Source: RFPI01 sp964470195
Lineage (GTDB): Bacteria; Pseudomonadota; Gammaproteobacteria; Burkholderiales; Methylophilaceae
Length of the DNA: 64,000 bases
Assembly (NCBI GenBank): GCA_964470195.1
Contig: CAYYBG010000001.1
Coordinates: 59,053 to 123,052 of the forward strand
Direction of reading: 5' to 3'
Part shown: in pieces, positions 27,678-35,913 of the stretch
How positions within the stretch are numbered: position 1 is the first letter of the stretch
How the letters are laid out: each line of letters starts with the position of its first letter
Made by a program: the position numbers and the translations under genes
The notes under the pieces: generated by a model
The model's input: only the letters and a program-made list of their open reading frames with translations
Told to the model about the DNA's origin: nothing
The model's database searches: none

Positions 27678-27890
27678 TCAATCAATTGGATCAACCCCCC
27701 CTTTATGCAAGGGGTGACATTTCAAAATTCTCCATATGCACTTCGCACTTGCACAGAAAAAACCATATTTTTCATATGCTTGGTAACAATAAGAGGAACA
27801 AGTTGGATGAAATCTGCAATTCTGTCCTAGCATGGGACTCAAGCCGATTTGGTATAAACGTATAAGTTTTTTTGCAAGAAAGCGCATCAT
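27678..27890 (-). CDS. yidD: Membrane protein insertion efficiency factor YidD
   Basis: YidD is a small membrane-associated protein aiding YidC-dependent insertion. The 70 residues carry the family pattern RLYQIGLSPMLGQNCRFHPT, CSSYCYQAYEKYG and ILKCHPLHKGGVDPI. Three conserved Cys lie in CRFHPTCSSYC. It overlaps the rnpA stop by four bases and precedes yidC, the usual order. Confidence 0.95.
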   Translation of the reverse strand: MMRFLAKKLIRLYQIGLSPMLGQNCRFHPTCSSYCYQAYEKYGFFCASAKCIWRILKCHPLHKGGVDPID

Positions 27891-28225
27891 CTGATCTTTG
27901 CAACTTGCTTTAAAAAATCATCACAAAGCGCATTGTAACCTACTCCGCGTATTTGCTGACGCGGCCTAACAACTAAATCTGAATGCTGTAGCTGATTACA
28001 GTTAATTCTAAAGATTTCCCTTAACTGACGTTTTATTAAATTACGCTCAACCGCCGTGGGAAATAATTTTTTTGCCACCACGATACCAATACGCGCATGA
28101 TTTTTGGTATTGGGTTTAAAGGAAATAGTGATGTACTTCCCTGTGATAGCTTTTCTAAAATCAAAAACGGATGAAAATTCATCCGTTTTTAGTAGTTTGT
28201 GTTGCTTTTTAAAAGCAAAAGTCAA
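27887..28225 (-). CDS. rnpA: Ribonuclease P protein component
   Basis: RnpA binds the RNase P RNA and helps process tRNA 5' ends. The 112 residues hold the signature ERNLIKRQLREIFR in the middle and the N-terminal substrate-groove segment LLKTDEFSSVFDFRKA. The start is TTG at 28225, with AAGG a short way upstream and no in-frame ATG that keeps the conserved N-terminus. It lies 30 bases after rpmH. Confidence 0.94.
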   Translation of the reverse strand: MTFAFKKQHKLLKTDEFSSVFDFRKAITGKYITISFKPNTKNHARIGIVVAKKLFPTAVERNLIKRQLREIFRINCNQLQHSDLVVRPRQQIRGVGYNALCDDFLKQVAKIR

Positions 28226-28255
28226 ATCTGTTGCCTTATAATTTAAGGCTATCGA

Positions 28256-28390
28256 CTAAACAGCCAATCTTGCGCGACCTTTGGCGCGACGAGCAGCAAT
28301 CACCGCTTTACCACCGCGAGTCTTCATGCGAACCAGGAAACCGTGGGTTCTAGCACGACGTACTTTAGAAGGTTGATAGGTACGTTTCAT
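28256..28390 (-). CDS. rpmH: Large-subunit ribosomal protein L34
   Basis: This 44-residue basic protein (MKRTYQPSKVRRARTHGFL, then VRMKTRGGKAVIAARRAKGR and a short tail) is an unmistakable bL34. It is the first gene of the rpmH-rnpA-yidD-yidC-mnmE run and is divergent from dnaA, as in most bacteria. Confidence 0.97.
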   Translation of the reverse strand: MKRTYQPSKVRRARTHGFLVRMKTRGGKAVIAARRAKGRARLAV

Positions 28391-28428
28391 AATGAATCAC
28401 TCCGAATTCGTATTCTTTAAAACCCTCT

Positions 28429-28458
28429 ATTAGACTTTAGATGTTACGCTCTTGTCAA
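28429..28458 (-). promoter_or_regulatory. Likely sigma-70 promoter of rpmH
   Basis: On the minus strand, TTGACA (plus positions 28453-28458) and TCTAAT (28429-28434) are separated by 18 bases, about 40 bases upstream of the rpmH start. The -35 is a perfect consensus match and the -10 matches 5 of 6. Confidence 0.65.
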
Positions 28459-28489
28459 TAACTATATGGCTTTGATAGAGAAATAAGTC

Positions 28490-28498
28490 TGTGGATAA
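28490..28498 (-). promoter_or_regulatory. DnaA box in the rpmH-dnaA gap
   Basis: TGTGGATAA on the plus strand is TTATCCACA on the minus strand, the perfect high-affinity DnaA box. It lies about 100 bases upstream of dnaA and could mediate dnaA autoregulation. It is the only clear box in the 205-base rpmH-dnaA gap, which otherwise shows only AT-rich promoter sequence. Confidence 0.8.
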
Positions 28499-28595
28499 AC
28501 TGGGCTGGAAAAGATAAAATTGTATTTGTGTCTCAGGGTAAGTAACGCGTCCATTAATACAAATATTTTATTTAAATTCAATTCTTTAACATCAT

Positions 28596-29948
28596 ATGAA
28601 CGAATTTTGGTCCAATTGCCTGATTAGGTTCCAAGAGGAGCTTTCTCAGCAGCAGTTTAATACATGGATAAAACCGCTAGAATGCGACATCCAAGATGTT
28701 AACGTGCGCTTGTATTGCCCCAATCGTTTTGTTATGCAATGGGTAAAGGATAAATTTTCTCAACAAATCAGTTTATTGGCCGAAGATTATTTGAAACAGC
28801 CTTGCGCAATTGAATTCATTATTAGTGAAAATAAAAAAAATCACGTTGTTGAGACAAAGTCGGGCAAATCCGAGCCAGCAACAAAAAACAAAGTCGCCGC
28901 GAAGAAGTCTGATGCTCGTTCAAATGATAGTGATGGATTGAATCCATCTTTTTTATTTGAAAATTACGTCTCTGGCAGAGCCAACGAACTCGCTCGTGCA
29001 GTTGCCTTACAAATTGCCGATAGACCTGGGGAGTCTTATAACCCTTTGTTCATCTACGGTGGTGTAGGACTAGGTAAAACTCATCTTATTCAAGCCATAG
29101 GAAATTTTGTCAAAGAAAACAATCGTGATGCGAAAATTAAATATCTTCACGCTGAGCGATATGTTTCAGATGTTGTAAAAGCCTACGGCAATAAATCATT
29201 TGATGATTTCAAAAAGAAATACCACTCTTTAGATTTAATATTAGTTGACGACATTCAGTTTTTTGCAAAAAAACCAAGAACTCAAGAAGAGTTTTTTTAT
29301 GTGTTCAATTCGCTCATCGAAAGTAAAAAACAAATCATCATTACTTGCGACACCTATCCTCAAGAAATTGTTGATATGGATGAGCGGTTAAGAACCAGAT
29401 TTAGTTGGGGTTTAACTGTAGCTATTGAACCGCCTGAATTAGAAATGCGTGTCGCTATTTTGTTAAAAAAAGCTGAAGAAGCAAAAGTTAGAATTGGTGA
29501 AGATGTTGCTTTCTTCGTTGCCAAACAAATTCGTTCCAATGTTCGGGAATTGGAAGGTGCTTTAAATAGAATTATTGCCATGTCGAATTTCACGGGTAGA
29601 GAAATTGATATACATCTCGCCAAAGAGGCTTTAAGAGACTTAATTGCAGTAAAAAGCAGACAGATTACTATCGAAAACATCCAAAAAACAGTCGCTGATT
29701 ATTACAAAATCAAGGTCGCTGAGATGTATAGCAAAAAACGTACTAGAAACTTTGCTCGGCCAAGGCAAATTGCAATGGCTCTTGCTCGTGAGCTCACTAA
29801 TTTCAGCTTTCCGGAGATAGGTGAAGCCTTTGGTAATCGTCATCACACCACTGTTATGCATGCTTGCGAAGAAATTAGTGCAATGAAAAATTCAGATCAC
29901 ATATTGGCTAGAGACATCGCAATATTAACTCAGGTGATTCGTGATTAA
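28596..29948 (+). CDS. dnaA: Chromosomal replication initiator protein DnaA
   Basis: DnaA-ATP binds DnaA boxes and opens oriC. The 450 residues show domain I (FWSNCLIRFQEELSQQQFNTW), a Lys/Ser-rich linker (about 80-115) and Walker A GGVGLGKT at 155-162. Walker B VDDIQFF and a C-terminal helix-turn-helix with the DnaA-box signature (GEAFGNRHHTTVMHACEEI) follow. The length is typical. It is followed by a 202-base gap with DnaA boxes and then dnaN. Confidence 0.98.
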   Translation: MNEFWSNCLIRFQEELSQQQFNTWIKPLECDIQDVNVRLYCPNRFVMQWVKDKFSQQISLLAEDYLKQPCAIEFIISENKKNHVVETKSGKSEPATKNKVAAKKSDARSNDSDGLNPSFLFENYVSGRANELARAVALQIADRPGESYNPLFIYGGVGLGKTHLIQAIGNFVKENNRDAKIKYLHAERYVSDVVKAYGNKSFDDFKKKYHSLDLILVDDIQFFAKKPRTQEEFFYVFNSLIESKKQIIITCDTYPQEIVDMDERLRTRFSWGLTVAIEPPELEMRVAILLKKAEEAKVRIGEDVAFFVAKQIRSNVRELEGALNRIIAMSNFTGREIDIHLAKEALRDLIAVKSRQITIENIQKTVADYYKIKVAEMYSKKRTRNFARPRQIAMALARELTNFSFPEIGEAFGNRHHTTVMHACEEISAMKNSDHILARDIAILTQVIRD

Positions 29949-30150
29949 TACTTGTGGATTAAATATGGGTAAGTTGTAAAAAAAACAGGGTGCAAAACTT
30001 ATACACAATCTATGCACACAGTATTGAGAAATTATGCACTTTGTTTTAAGTGGTTTAGATTTTTGATTTTATTAATTTTTTTGGGTTATACACATTTTTT
30101 CAGTTTATTATTATTACTATCAAGTAAATATATTTATTTAGGTTTAAATT
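29949..30150. other. Probable replication origin (oriC) between dnaA and dnaN
   Basis: The gap holds two identical DnaA boxes TTATACACA (29999-30007 and 30086-30094). Three one-mismatch boxes accompany them: TAATCCACA read on the minus strand (29953-29961), CTATGCACA (30010-30018) and TTATGCACT (30032-30040). A very AT-rich stretch (about 30057-30150, with T and A runs around the last box) could be the unwinding element. Genes point away on both sides of the dnaA region, and parAB/parS are 5-10 kb away. The rpmH-dnaA gap has only one box, so this gap is the better candidate. Confidence 0.75.
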
Positions 30151-31251
30151 ATGAACATAAAAATCTCTAGAGAAACCTTATTAAAACCTTTAACTGAGGT
30201 GAATGGTATTGTGGAACGTAAACATACACTACCAATCCTCTCCAATATAATGTTAGAGGCAAAGAACAATACATTGGTACTCACCGCAACTGATTTAGAA
30301 ATTCAAATATCAAGTCAAATTGAGTCTAGTAATGCTAATAACTTTTCTATTACTGTTTCAGCAAGAAAACTTTTAGATATTTGTAGAGCATTACCAGAAG
30401 GTTCGGAGTTGGATTTATCTGGTACTGAGTCTCGTGTAACGGTTAAAACGGGGAAGAGTAAATTTAATCTTCAAGCTTTACCATCTGCAGATTTTCCATT
30501 AATAAAACGAAATGATGTTTCAAACAGCAAATTCGTGATTGAACAGAGTAAATTTAAAGCTTTGTTGCGTCAGGTTGAGTTTTCTATGGCACAACAGGAT
30601 ATTCGCTATTACCTCAACGGCTTGTTATTTGAAATAAAAGAGGGTAAGTTAAATTTGGTAGGTACTGATGGCCATCGTTTAAGCTTTACTTCAAGTTCTT
30701 TAGATCCAGCAACATCAAATCAAGAAGTGATCCTACCCAGAAAAACAGTCATAGAGTTAATCAAGCTTCTGAATGACTCAGATGAGGAGTTGTTAATAGA
30801 GTTTGGTAATAATCAAGTGAGTTTCGAGTTTTCAAATATCAAAATTATTTCAAAAATTATTGATGGTAAGTTCCCAGATTACAGTCGTGTAATTCCGCAA
30901 GGACATCAAAATACTTTCGAGATTGATAGAGTTGGCATACTGCTTGCCATGCAACGTGCATCAATACTTTCTAATGAGAAATATCGTGGGATAAGAATGG
31001 TATTAAGCACGAACAATCTTAAGTTAATCAGTACCAATAGTGAACAAGAGGATGCAGAAGAAGAGTTAGAGTTGAGTTATTCTGGAGATAGTTTAGATAT
31101 TGGCTTCAATGTGACTTATCTAATTGATGTTCTCAATAACATACAACATGAAAAAGTAGAATTTTCCTTTGCGGATGCCAATAGTAGCTGCCTAGTAACA
31201 ATCCCAGGTGACATGGACTACAAGTATGTGGTCATGCCTATGAGAATTTAG
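30151..31251 (+). CDS. dnaN: DNA polymerase III beta sliding clamp
   Basis: The beta clamp forms a dimeric ring tethering Pol III to DNA. The 366 residues show three repeated clamp domains and the canonical start (MNIKISRETLLKPLTEVNGI, then VERKHTLPILSN). The domain-two signature GTDGHRLS and the C-terminal end YVVMPMRI are present. It begins after the presumed oriC and is 20 bases from gyrB. recF, usual between dnaN and gyrB in many bacteria, is absent here. Confidence 0.98.
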   Translation: MNIKISRETLLKPLTEVNGIVERKHTLPILSNIMLEAKNNTLVLTATDLEIQISSQIESSNANNFSITVSARKLLDICRALPEGSELDLSGTESRVTVKTGKSKFNLQALPSADFPLIKRNDVSNSKFVIEQSKFKALLRQVEFSMAQQDIRYYLNGLLFEIKEGKLNLVGTDGHRLSFTSSSLDPATSNQEVILPRKTVIELIKLLNDSDEELLIEFGNNQVSFEFSNIKIISKIIDGKFPDYSRVIPQGHQNTFEIDRVGILLAMQRASILSNEKYRGIRMVLSTNNLKLISTNSEQEDAEEELELSYSGDSLDIGFNVTYLIDVLNNIQHEKVEFSFADANSSCLVTIPGDMDYKYVVMPMRI

Positions 31252-31271
31252 AGAGAATAGAGAACGGAAAT

Positions 31272-33680
31272 ATGACAAACGCAAATAAAGAATACGATTC
31301 ATCCAGTATTACTATTCTAGAGGGTCTTGACGCTGTAAGGAAAAGGCCTGGCATGTATATCGGCGATACCTCAGATGGGAGTGGTTTACATCATATGGTT
31401 TTTGAGGTTGTAGATAACGCTATAGATGAGGCTTTAGCTGGCCATTGTGATGATATTAAAGTAATCATTCATCCTGATAATTCTGTCAGTGTTTCAGATA
31501 ATGGCCGTGGTATTCCGACCGATATAAAACAAGATGATAAGAATGAGATCAAACGCTCAGCAGCGGAAATAGTCATGACCGAATTACATGCGGGTGGCAA
31601 ATTTGACCAAAACTCATACAAAGTTTCTGGAGGTTTGCATGGTGTTGGTGTGTCTGTGGTTAATGCTTTGTCGGATTGGTTGAAGCTTAAAATCTGTCGA
31701 AATCAAAAAGTTTTTCAAATGGAATTTAGGAGGGGTGTAGCAGTTGCACCTTTAGCTGAGACAGGAAGCACAGAGCGTCAGGGAACAGAAGTTCACTTTT
31801 TCCCCTCAGTAGAAACCTTCACTACGGTGGAGTTTAGCTTTGATATTTTAGCAAAACGATTGCGTGAACTTTCATTTCTCAACAATGGCGTCAAGATCGA
31901 ATTAATTGATCAACGCCATAACAAATCTGAAAACTTTGCTTACTCAGGTGGCGTTAAAGGATTTGTTGAGTATATGAACAGAAACAAATCGGTATTACAT
32001 CCCAAGGCTTTTTATGCCACCGATGAAAAAGAAGGTATTACAGTTGAAGTTTCCATGCAATGGAATGATTCTTACTCGGAAAATGTACAGTGTTTTACCA
32101 ATAATATTCCACAACGAGATGGCGGAACGCATTTAACCGGATTGCGAACCGCTATGACAAGAACATTAAACAATTATATTGAAGCGAATGAACTTGCTAA
32201 AAAGGCAAAAATTGAAACGACGGGCGATGATATGCGTGAGGGCTTAACCTGCGTACTATCAGTTAAAGTACCTGAACCCAAGTTTTCGTCTCAAACCAAA
32301 GATAAACTAGTTTCAAGTGAGGTACAGCCAATCGTACAAGAAATCGTTTCATCAAAACTGGCAGAATTTTTACTAGAAAATCCAAACGATGCAAAAATTA
32401 TTTGCAACAAAATCGTAGATGCTGCCAGAGCACGAGACGCAGCTAGAAAAGCTAGAGAAATGACACGTCGTAAAGGTGTAATGGATACCATGGGATTACC
32501 TGGAAAATTAGCTGATTGCCAAGAAAAAGATCCAGCTTTGTCCGAACTTTATTTAGTAGAGGGTGATTCAGCGGGTGGTTCGGCGAAACAGGGGAGAGAT
32601 CGAAAAAATCAAGCAATTTTGCCACTCAAAGGTAAGATTTTGAACGTTGAGAAAGCGCGTTTCGACAAATTATTAGGCTCACAAGAAATTGCAACATTGA
32701 TCACAGCTTTGGGGACTGGTATCGGAAAGGATGATTTTGATGTGGAAAAATTGCGCTATCACCGCATCATCATTATGACTGATGCTGATGTCGACGGAGC
32801 ACATATCAGAACTTTATTACTCACATTCTTTTATCGTCAAATGACTGAGTTGGTAGAACGCGGACATATCTATATTGCCCAGCCACCACTTTATAAAGTT
32901 AAACATGGTAAAGAAGAACGTTACCTTAAAGATCAACACGAGTTGGAAGAGTATTTACTTAACTTAGCGTTGAAAGACGCAAAAGTAATTACTAAAACAG
33001 GTGGTACGGAGCTAATTGATGATTCTTTGGCAACCATAGTTAAAAATATGGCGTTGACAGAAGCTGTGATTCGCAGAATTTCGTCTATTTATGATGAGCA
33101 AGTGATGCGTGCTTTAGTCGAAATTCCTAACATTGATTTGTCAAATCAAGCCAGTGCTGAAAATGTTGCTAGCAGTATCAAACAACACTTGTTCGAACAT
33201 GATGTAAACATTAATGTTGTTTTCAATGTAGAAGAACAAAATTACCAGCTGGAAATTAATAAAATCGTTCATGGTAACTTGCAAACTTGTTTAATTGACC
33301 AAGACTTTTTGAGTGGTGGCGATTATCAACAAATCAATAAAATGGCACAAATGCTTATTGGATTAGTTGGAGAAGGTGCGCAGGTTTTACGTGGCGATAA
33401 AGCTAGCAGTATCAAAAATTTTAAACAGGCTTTAGATTGGTTATTAAATGAAGCTAAGAATGGCCTAAATATTCAACGTTACAAAGGCTTAGGTGAGATG
33501 AATCCCGAGCAATTATGGGAAACCACCATGGACCCTCAAGTTCGACGTCTACTGAAAGTGCAGATTGATGATGTAATTTCAGCTGATGAGATATTTACCA
33601 CATTGATGGGAGATCAAGTTGAACCACGTCGTGCCTTTATTGAAAATAATGCACTAGGTGTAATCAATTTAGATATCTAA
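31272..33680 (+). CDS. gyrB: DNA gyrase subunit B
   Basis: GyrB is the ATPase subunit that, with GyrA, introduces negative supercoils. The 802 residues show the GHKL ATPase domain (EVVDNAIDEALAGHCD; SGGLHGVGVSVVNALS) and the TOPRIM domain (LYLVEGDSAGGSAKQGRDR; MTDADVDGAHIRTLLL). The proteobacterial insert and the C-terminal GyrA-binding part (QRYKGLGEMNPEQLWETTMD) follow. The 3' end is 3 bases from the DUF2721 gene, which suggests co-transcription with it. Confidence 0.98.
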   Translation: MTNANKEYDSSSITILEGLDAVRKRPGMYIGDTSDGSGLHHMVFEVVDNAIDEALAGHCDDIKVIIHPDNSVSVSDNGRGIPTDIKQDDKNEIKRSAAEIVMTELHAGGKFDQNSYKVSGGLHGVGVSVVNALSDWLKLKICRNQKVFQMEFRRGVAVAPLAETGSTERQGTEVHFFPSVETFTTVEFSFDILAKRLRELSFLNNGVKIELIDQRHNKSENFAYSGGVKGFVEYMNRNKSVLHPKAFYATDEKEGITVEVSMQWNDSYSENVQCFTNNIPQRDGGTHLTGLRTAMTRTLNNYIEANELAKKAKIETTGDDMREGLTCVLSVKVPEPKFSSQTKDKLVSSEVQPIVQEIVSSKLAEFLLENPNDAKIICNKIVDAARARDAARKAREMTRRKGVMDTMGLPGKLADCQEKDPALSELYLVEGDSAGGSAKQGRDRKNQAILPLKGKILNVEKARFDKLLGSQEIATLITALGTGIGKDDFDVEKLRYHRIIIMTDADVDGAHIRTLLLTFFYRQMTELVERGHIYIAQPPLYKVKHGKEERYLKDQHELEEYLLNLALKDAKVITKTGGTELIDDSLATIVKNMALTEAVIRRISSIYDEQVMRALVEIPNIDLSNQASAENVASSIKQHLFEHDVNINVVFNVEEQNYQLEINKIVHGNLQTCLIDQDFLSGGDYQQINKMAQMLIGLVGEGAQVLRGDKASSIKNFKQALDWLLNEAKNGLNIQRYKGLGEMNPEQLWETTMDPQVRRLLKVQIDDVISADEIFTTLMGDQVEPRRAFIENNALGVINLDI

Positions 33681-33683
33681 ATA

Positions 33684-34118
33684 ATGCAAGCAGTAGTGGA
33701 AAATATTAGTAATGTTTCACATGTTATTCAGCTCGCAGTTGCGCCTGTTTTTTTACTCACAGGAATAGGCGCAATTCTTTCTGTTCTAATATCTAGATTG
33801 GGGCGTATCGTTGACCGTGGCAGAGTTCTGTGTGAACAGCGCAAAAGCATTGACGAAGCTAATCTCAATGAGAGAAAAGTACTGACAATCCGTGCATTTT
33901 GGGTACATTGGTCTATTGTATTTTGCACAGTATCTGCACTGTTGGTCGCTGTAGTGATTGCTGCTTTGTTTCTAGCTTCTGAAGTTCATTTTGATCCAAC
34001 CCATACAGTATCCCCTTTTTTTATTCTTGCTATGTTGTGCTTGATAGCTGGCTTAATCTGTTTTCTCAGAGAAATTTATCTTTCAACGCACACGATAGAA
34101 ATCGATGAAGAACCATGA
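33684..34118 (+). CDS. DUF2721-family small membrane protein, function unknown
   Basis: This 144-residue protein has three hydrophobic segments (about 15-35, 74-97 and 108-128). The loop after the first is basic (SRLGRIVDRGRVLCEQRK) and typical of DUF2721. No enzyme motif is seen. It starts 3 bases after the gyrB stop and its own stop overlaps the next gene's start by four bases. It therefore sits inside an apparent gyrB-DUF2721-oxyR transcription unit. Function cannot be assigned from sequence. Confidence 0.85.
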   Translation: MQAVVENISNVSHVIQLAVAPVFLLTGIGAILSVLISRLGRIVDRGRVLCEQRKSIDEANLNERKVLTIRAFWVHWSIVFCTVSALLVAVVIAALFLASEVHFDPTHTVSPFFILAMLCLIAGLICFLREIYLSTHTIEIDEEP

Positions 34119-35014
34119 CGCTAAATGAGCTCAGATTAATAGTCGCACTAGCAAAATTTAAAAATTTCAAAAAAGCAGCTGATGCAAGTTTTATTACACA
34201 ACCCGCCTTAAGCCTAGCAGTGAAAAAATTGGAGGAAGAGCTCGGTGTATTGCTTTTTGAGAGGGCAAGAAAAGAAATTAGCTTAACCAGCATTGGAGAG
34301 TTGGTTGTTCAACAGGCAACTAAGGTCATAGAAGAGGCCGAGAGAGTTAAAGAGATAGCCATTCATGGGCAAAATCAGTTATCAGGACAACTAAAACTAG
34401 GCGCCATTTATTCTGTAGGACCCTATTTGATTCCAGAACTAATTCCCCTTTTACGCCGGGCCGCCCCGGAAATGCCTTTGCTCATCGAGGAAAATTTAAC
34501 TGCCAACTTAGAAAGTCAATTGAAAAGCGGCGTGATTGATTTAGCAATAATTGCGCTTCCATTCAATATTGCTGGGATTGATACGGTTGCTTTGTATGAG
34601 GAGGAGTTCGCCGTCGTTGTCCCCATTGAGCACGAATGGGCTCAACGTAAAAGCATATCCCCAGAAGAATTGAATCAGGAAAAAGTCTTGTTGTTAAGCA
34701 GTGGACATTGTTTTAGTAACCAAGTCATACAAGCTTGTCCAAGGCTGACAAGAAATGGAGAGGTTTTACAGGGCAATTCCCTAGAAACTATTCGCAATAT
34801 GGTTGCATCAAATCTTGGTATCACAGTATTACCTATGAGCGCTACGGGATCAAAGTATCAAAACGGTCTTACTAAAGTCATCCCTTTTGATCACCCACGT
34901 CCAACAAGACAAATTGCATTAGCTTGGAGAAAAAGTTTTTTTAGAGAAAAGGCAGTAAAAATAGTAGCAGAAAGTATTCGCAAGATTGAAATGTTTCAAA
35001 ATCACCTGATTTAA
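34115..35014 (+). CDS. oxyR: LysR-family peroxide-sensing regulator, OxyR type
   Basis: This 299-residue LysR-type regulator has an N-terminal winged HTH (KKAADASFITQPALSLAVKK). Its effector domain contains SSGHCFSNQVIQAC, placing cysteines exactly at 199 and 208. This is the spacing and numbering of the redox pair in E. coli OxyR (HC-x8-C). SLETIRNMVASNLGITVLP also matches OxyR. It should sense H2O2 through a C199-C208 disulfide and activate antioxidant genes; none are adjacent. The start overlaps the DUF2721 stop (ATGA), and the stop abuts the convergent prmA stop. Confidence 0.88.
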   Translation: MTLNELRLIVALAKFKNFKKAADASFITQPALSLAVKKLEEELGVLLFERARKEISLTSIGELVVQQATKVIEEAERVKEIAIHGQNQLSGQLKLGAIYSVGPYLIPELIPLLRRAAPEMPLLIEENLTANLESQLKSGVIDLAIIALPFNIAGIDTVALYEEEFAVVVPIEHEWAQRKSISPEELNQEKVLLLSSGHCFSNQVIQACPRLTRNGEVLQGNSLETIRNMVASNLGITVLPMSATGSKYQNGLTKVIPFDHPRPTRQIALAWRKSFFREKAVKIVAESIRKIEMFQNHLI

Positions 35015-35028
35015 TCAGGCCTGTTTTC
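35005..35028. terminator. Weak hairpin spanning the oxyR and prmA stop codons
   Basis: CCTGAT-TTA-ATCAGG is a perfect 6-bp inverted repeat that includes both abutting stop codons. On the plus strand it is followed after a few bases by TTTTCTC, and on the minus strand by a T-containing stretch. It may serve as a weak bidirectional terminator, but the T tracts are poor. Confidence 0.35.
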
Positions 35029-35911
35029 TCTCACCACCCATCAAAACCCAACCATCTTTCATTTCCAATACTTGTACATCAAACCAAGGTTGATAAGCCT
35101 CAGTAATTAAATCAACTTGTGCTTGTAGAATACCGGATAAAGCTAATTGACCTCCAGGCTTACATAATTGAGCTAGGGCGGGCGCAAGCACAATAAGTGC
35201 GCTGGATAAGATATTTGCTACAACAATATCAGCGCAAAAGTCGCCTTTAAATTTTTGTGCATGTAAAAAGTCTACGTTTACATTATTTTGATCAGCATTA
35301 AACTGGCTTGCTTCAATCGCATTAGCATCAATATCGATACCAAGTACCGCTTTCGCCCCCATTCTTTTAGCTGCAATAGATAAAATCCCTGAGCCACAGC
35401 CATAATCAATGACGCTAAGAGAGGGATTAACTACTTGTTTTAACCATTTAAGGCATAGAAAAGTTGTGGGGTGGCTACCGGTTCCAAAGGCAAGGCCTGG
35501 ATCAAGACGAATATTAATTGCCTGATGGTTGCTTACCTCATGCCAAGTCGGGACTATCCACAAATCATCGAGAATTTTAATTGGATCAAATTGAGATTGG
35601 GTAAGCCTTACCCAATCTTGTTCAGCAATCATTTCAACTTGATAGGGTAAATTGATAAGATTAAATTCTGCTTTAGCCAGTGAGGTTAATTGCTCAGCAT
35701 CACTATTTTCATTTAGCAAAGCATTAATAATATTTTTTTTCCAAAATCCCGGCGGAGGCATATTAGGCTCACCGAACAAAGGAGCTTCATCAGGTTGTTC
35801 CGCTTGTGCATCTTCAATACTTACGGACAACGCGCCTTGGTTAAGTAAAAACTCACTCAAGGGTTCGGCAATTCGATTGTCTGCCTCTATCTTAAGAGCC
35901 AACCAAGCCAT
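35015..35911 (-). CDS. prmA: Ribosomal protein L11 methyltransferase
   Basis: PrmA trimethylates lysines and the N-terminus of L11. The 298 residues have an N-terminal substrate-binding domain (MAWLALKIEADNRIAEPLSE). The C-terminal SAM domain contains GLAFGTGSHPTT, VIDYGCGSGILSIAAKRMGA and the NPPY-like VANILS. It lies 2 bases after accC, so it is the last gene of an aroQ-accB-accC-prmA unit. Confidence 0.95.
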   Translation of the reverse strand: MAWLALKIEADNRIAEPLSEFLLNQGALSVSIEDAQAEQPDEAPLFGEPNMPPPGFWKKNIINALLNENSDAEQLTSLAKAEFNLINLPYQVEMIAEQDWVRLTQSQFDPIKILDDLWIVPTWHEVSNHQAINIRLDPGLAFGTGSHPTTFLCLKWLKQVVNPSLSVIDYGCGSGILSIAAKRMGAKAVLGIDIDANAIEASQFNADQNNVNVDFLHAQKFKGDFCADIVVANILSSALIVLAPALAQLCKPGGQLALSGILQAQVDLITEAYQPWFDVQVLEMKDGWVLMGGERKQA

Positions 35912-35913
35912 AA

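Noticed and set aside
33713..33720. TGTTTCAC half of a parS site at the start of the DUF2721 gene
   Set aside because: The right half is ATGTTATT, not GTGAAACA, so it is not a palindrome.
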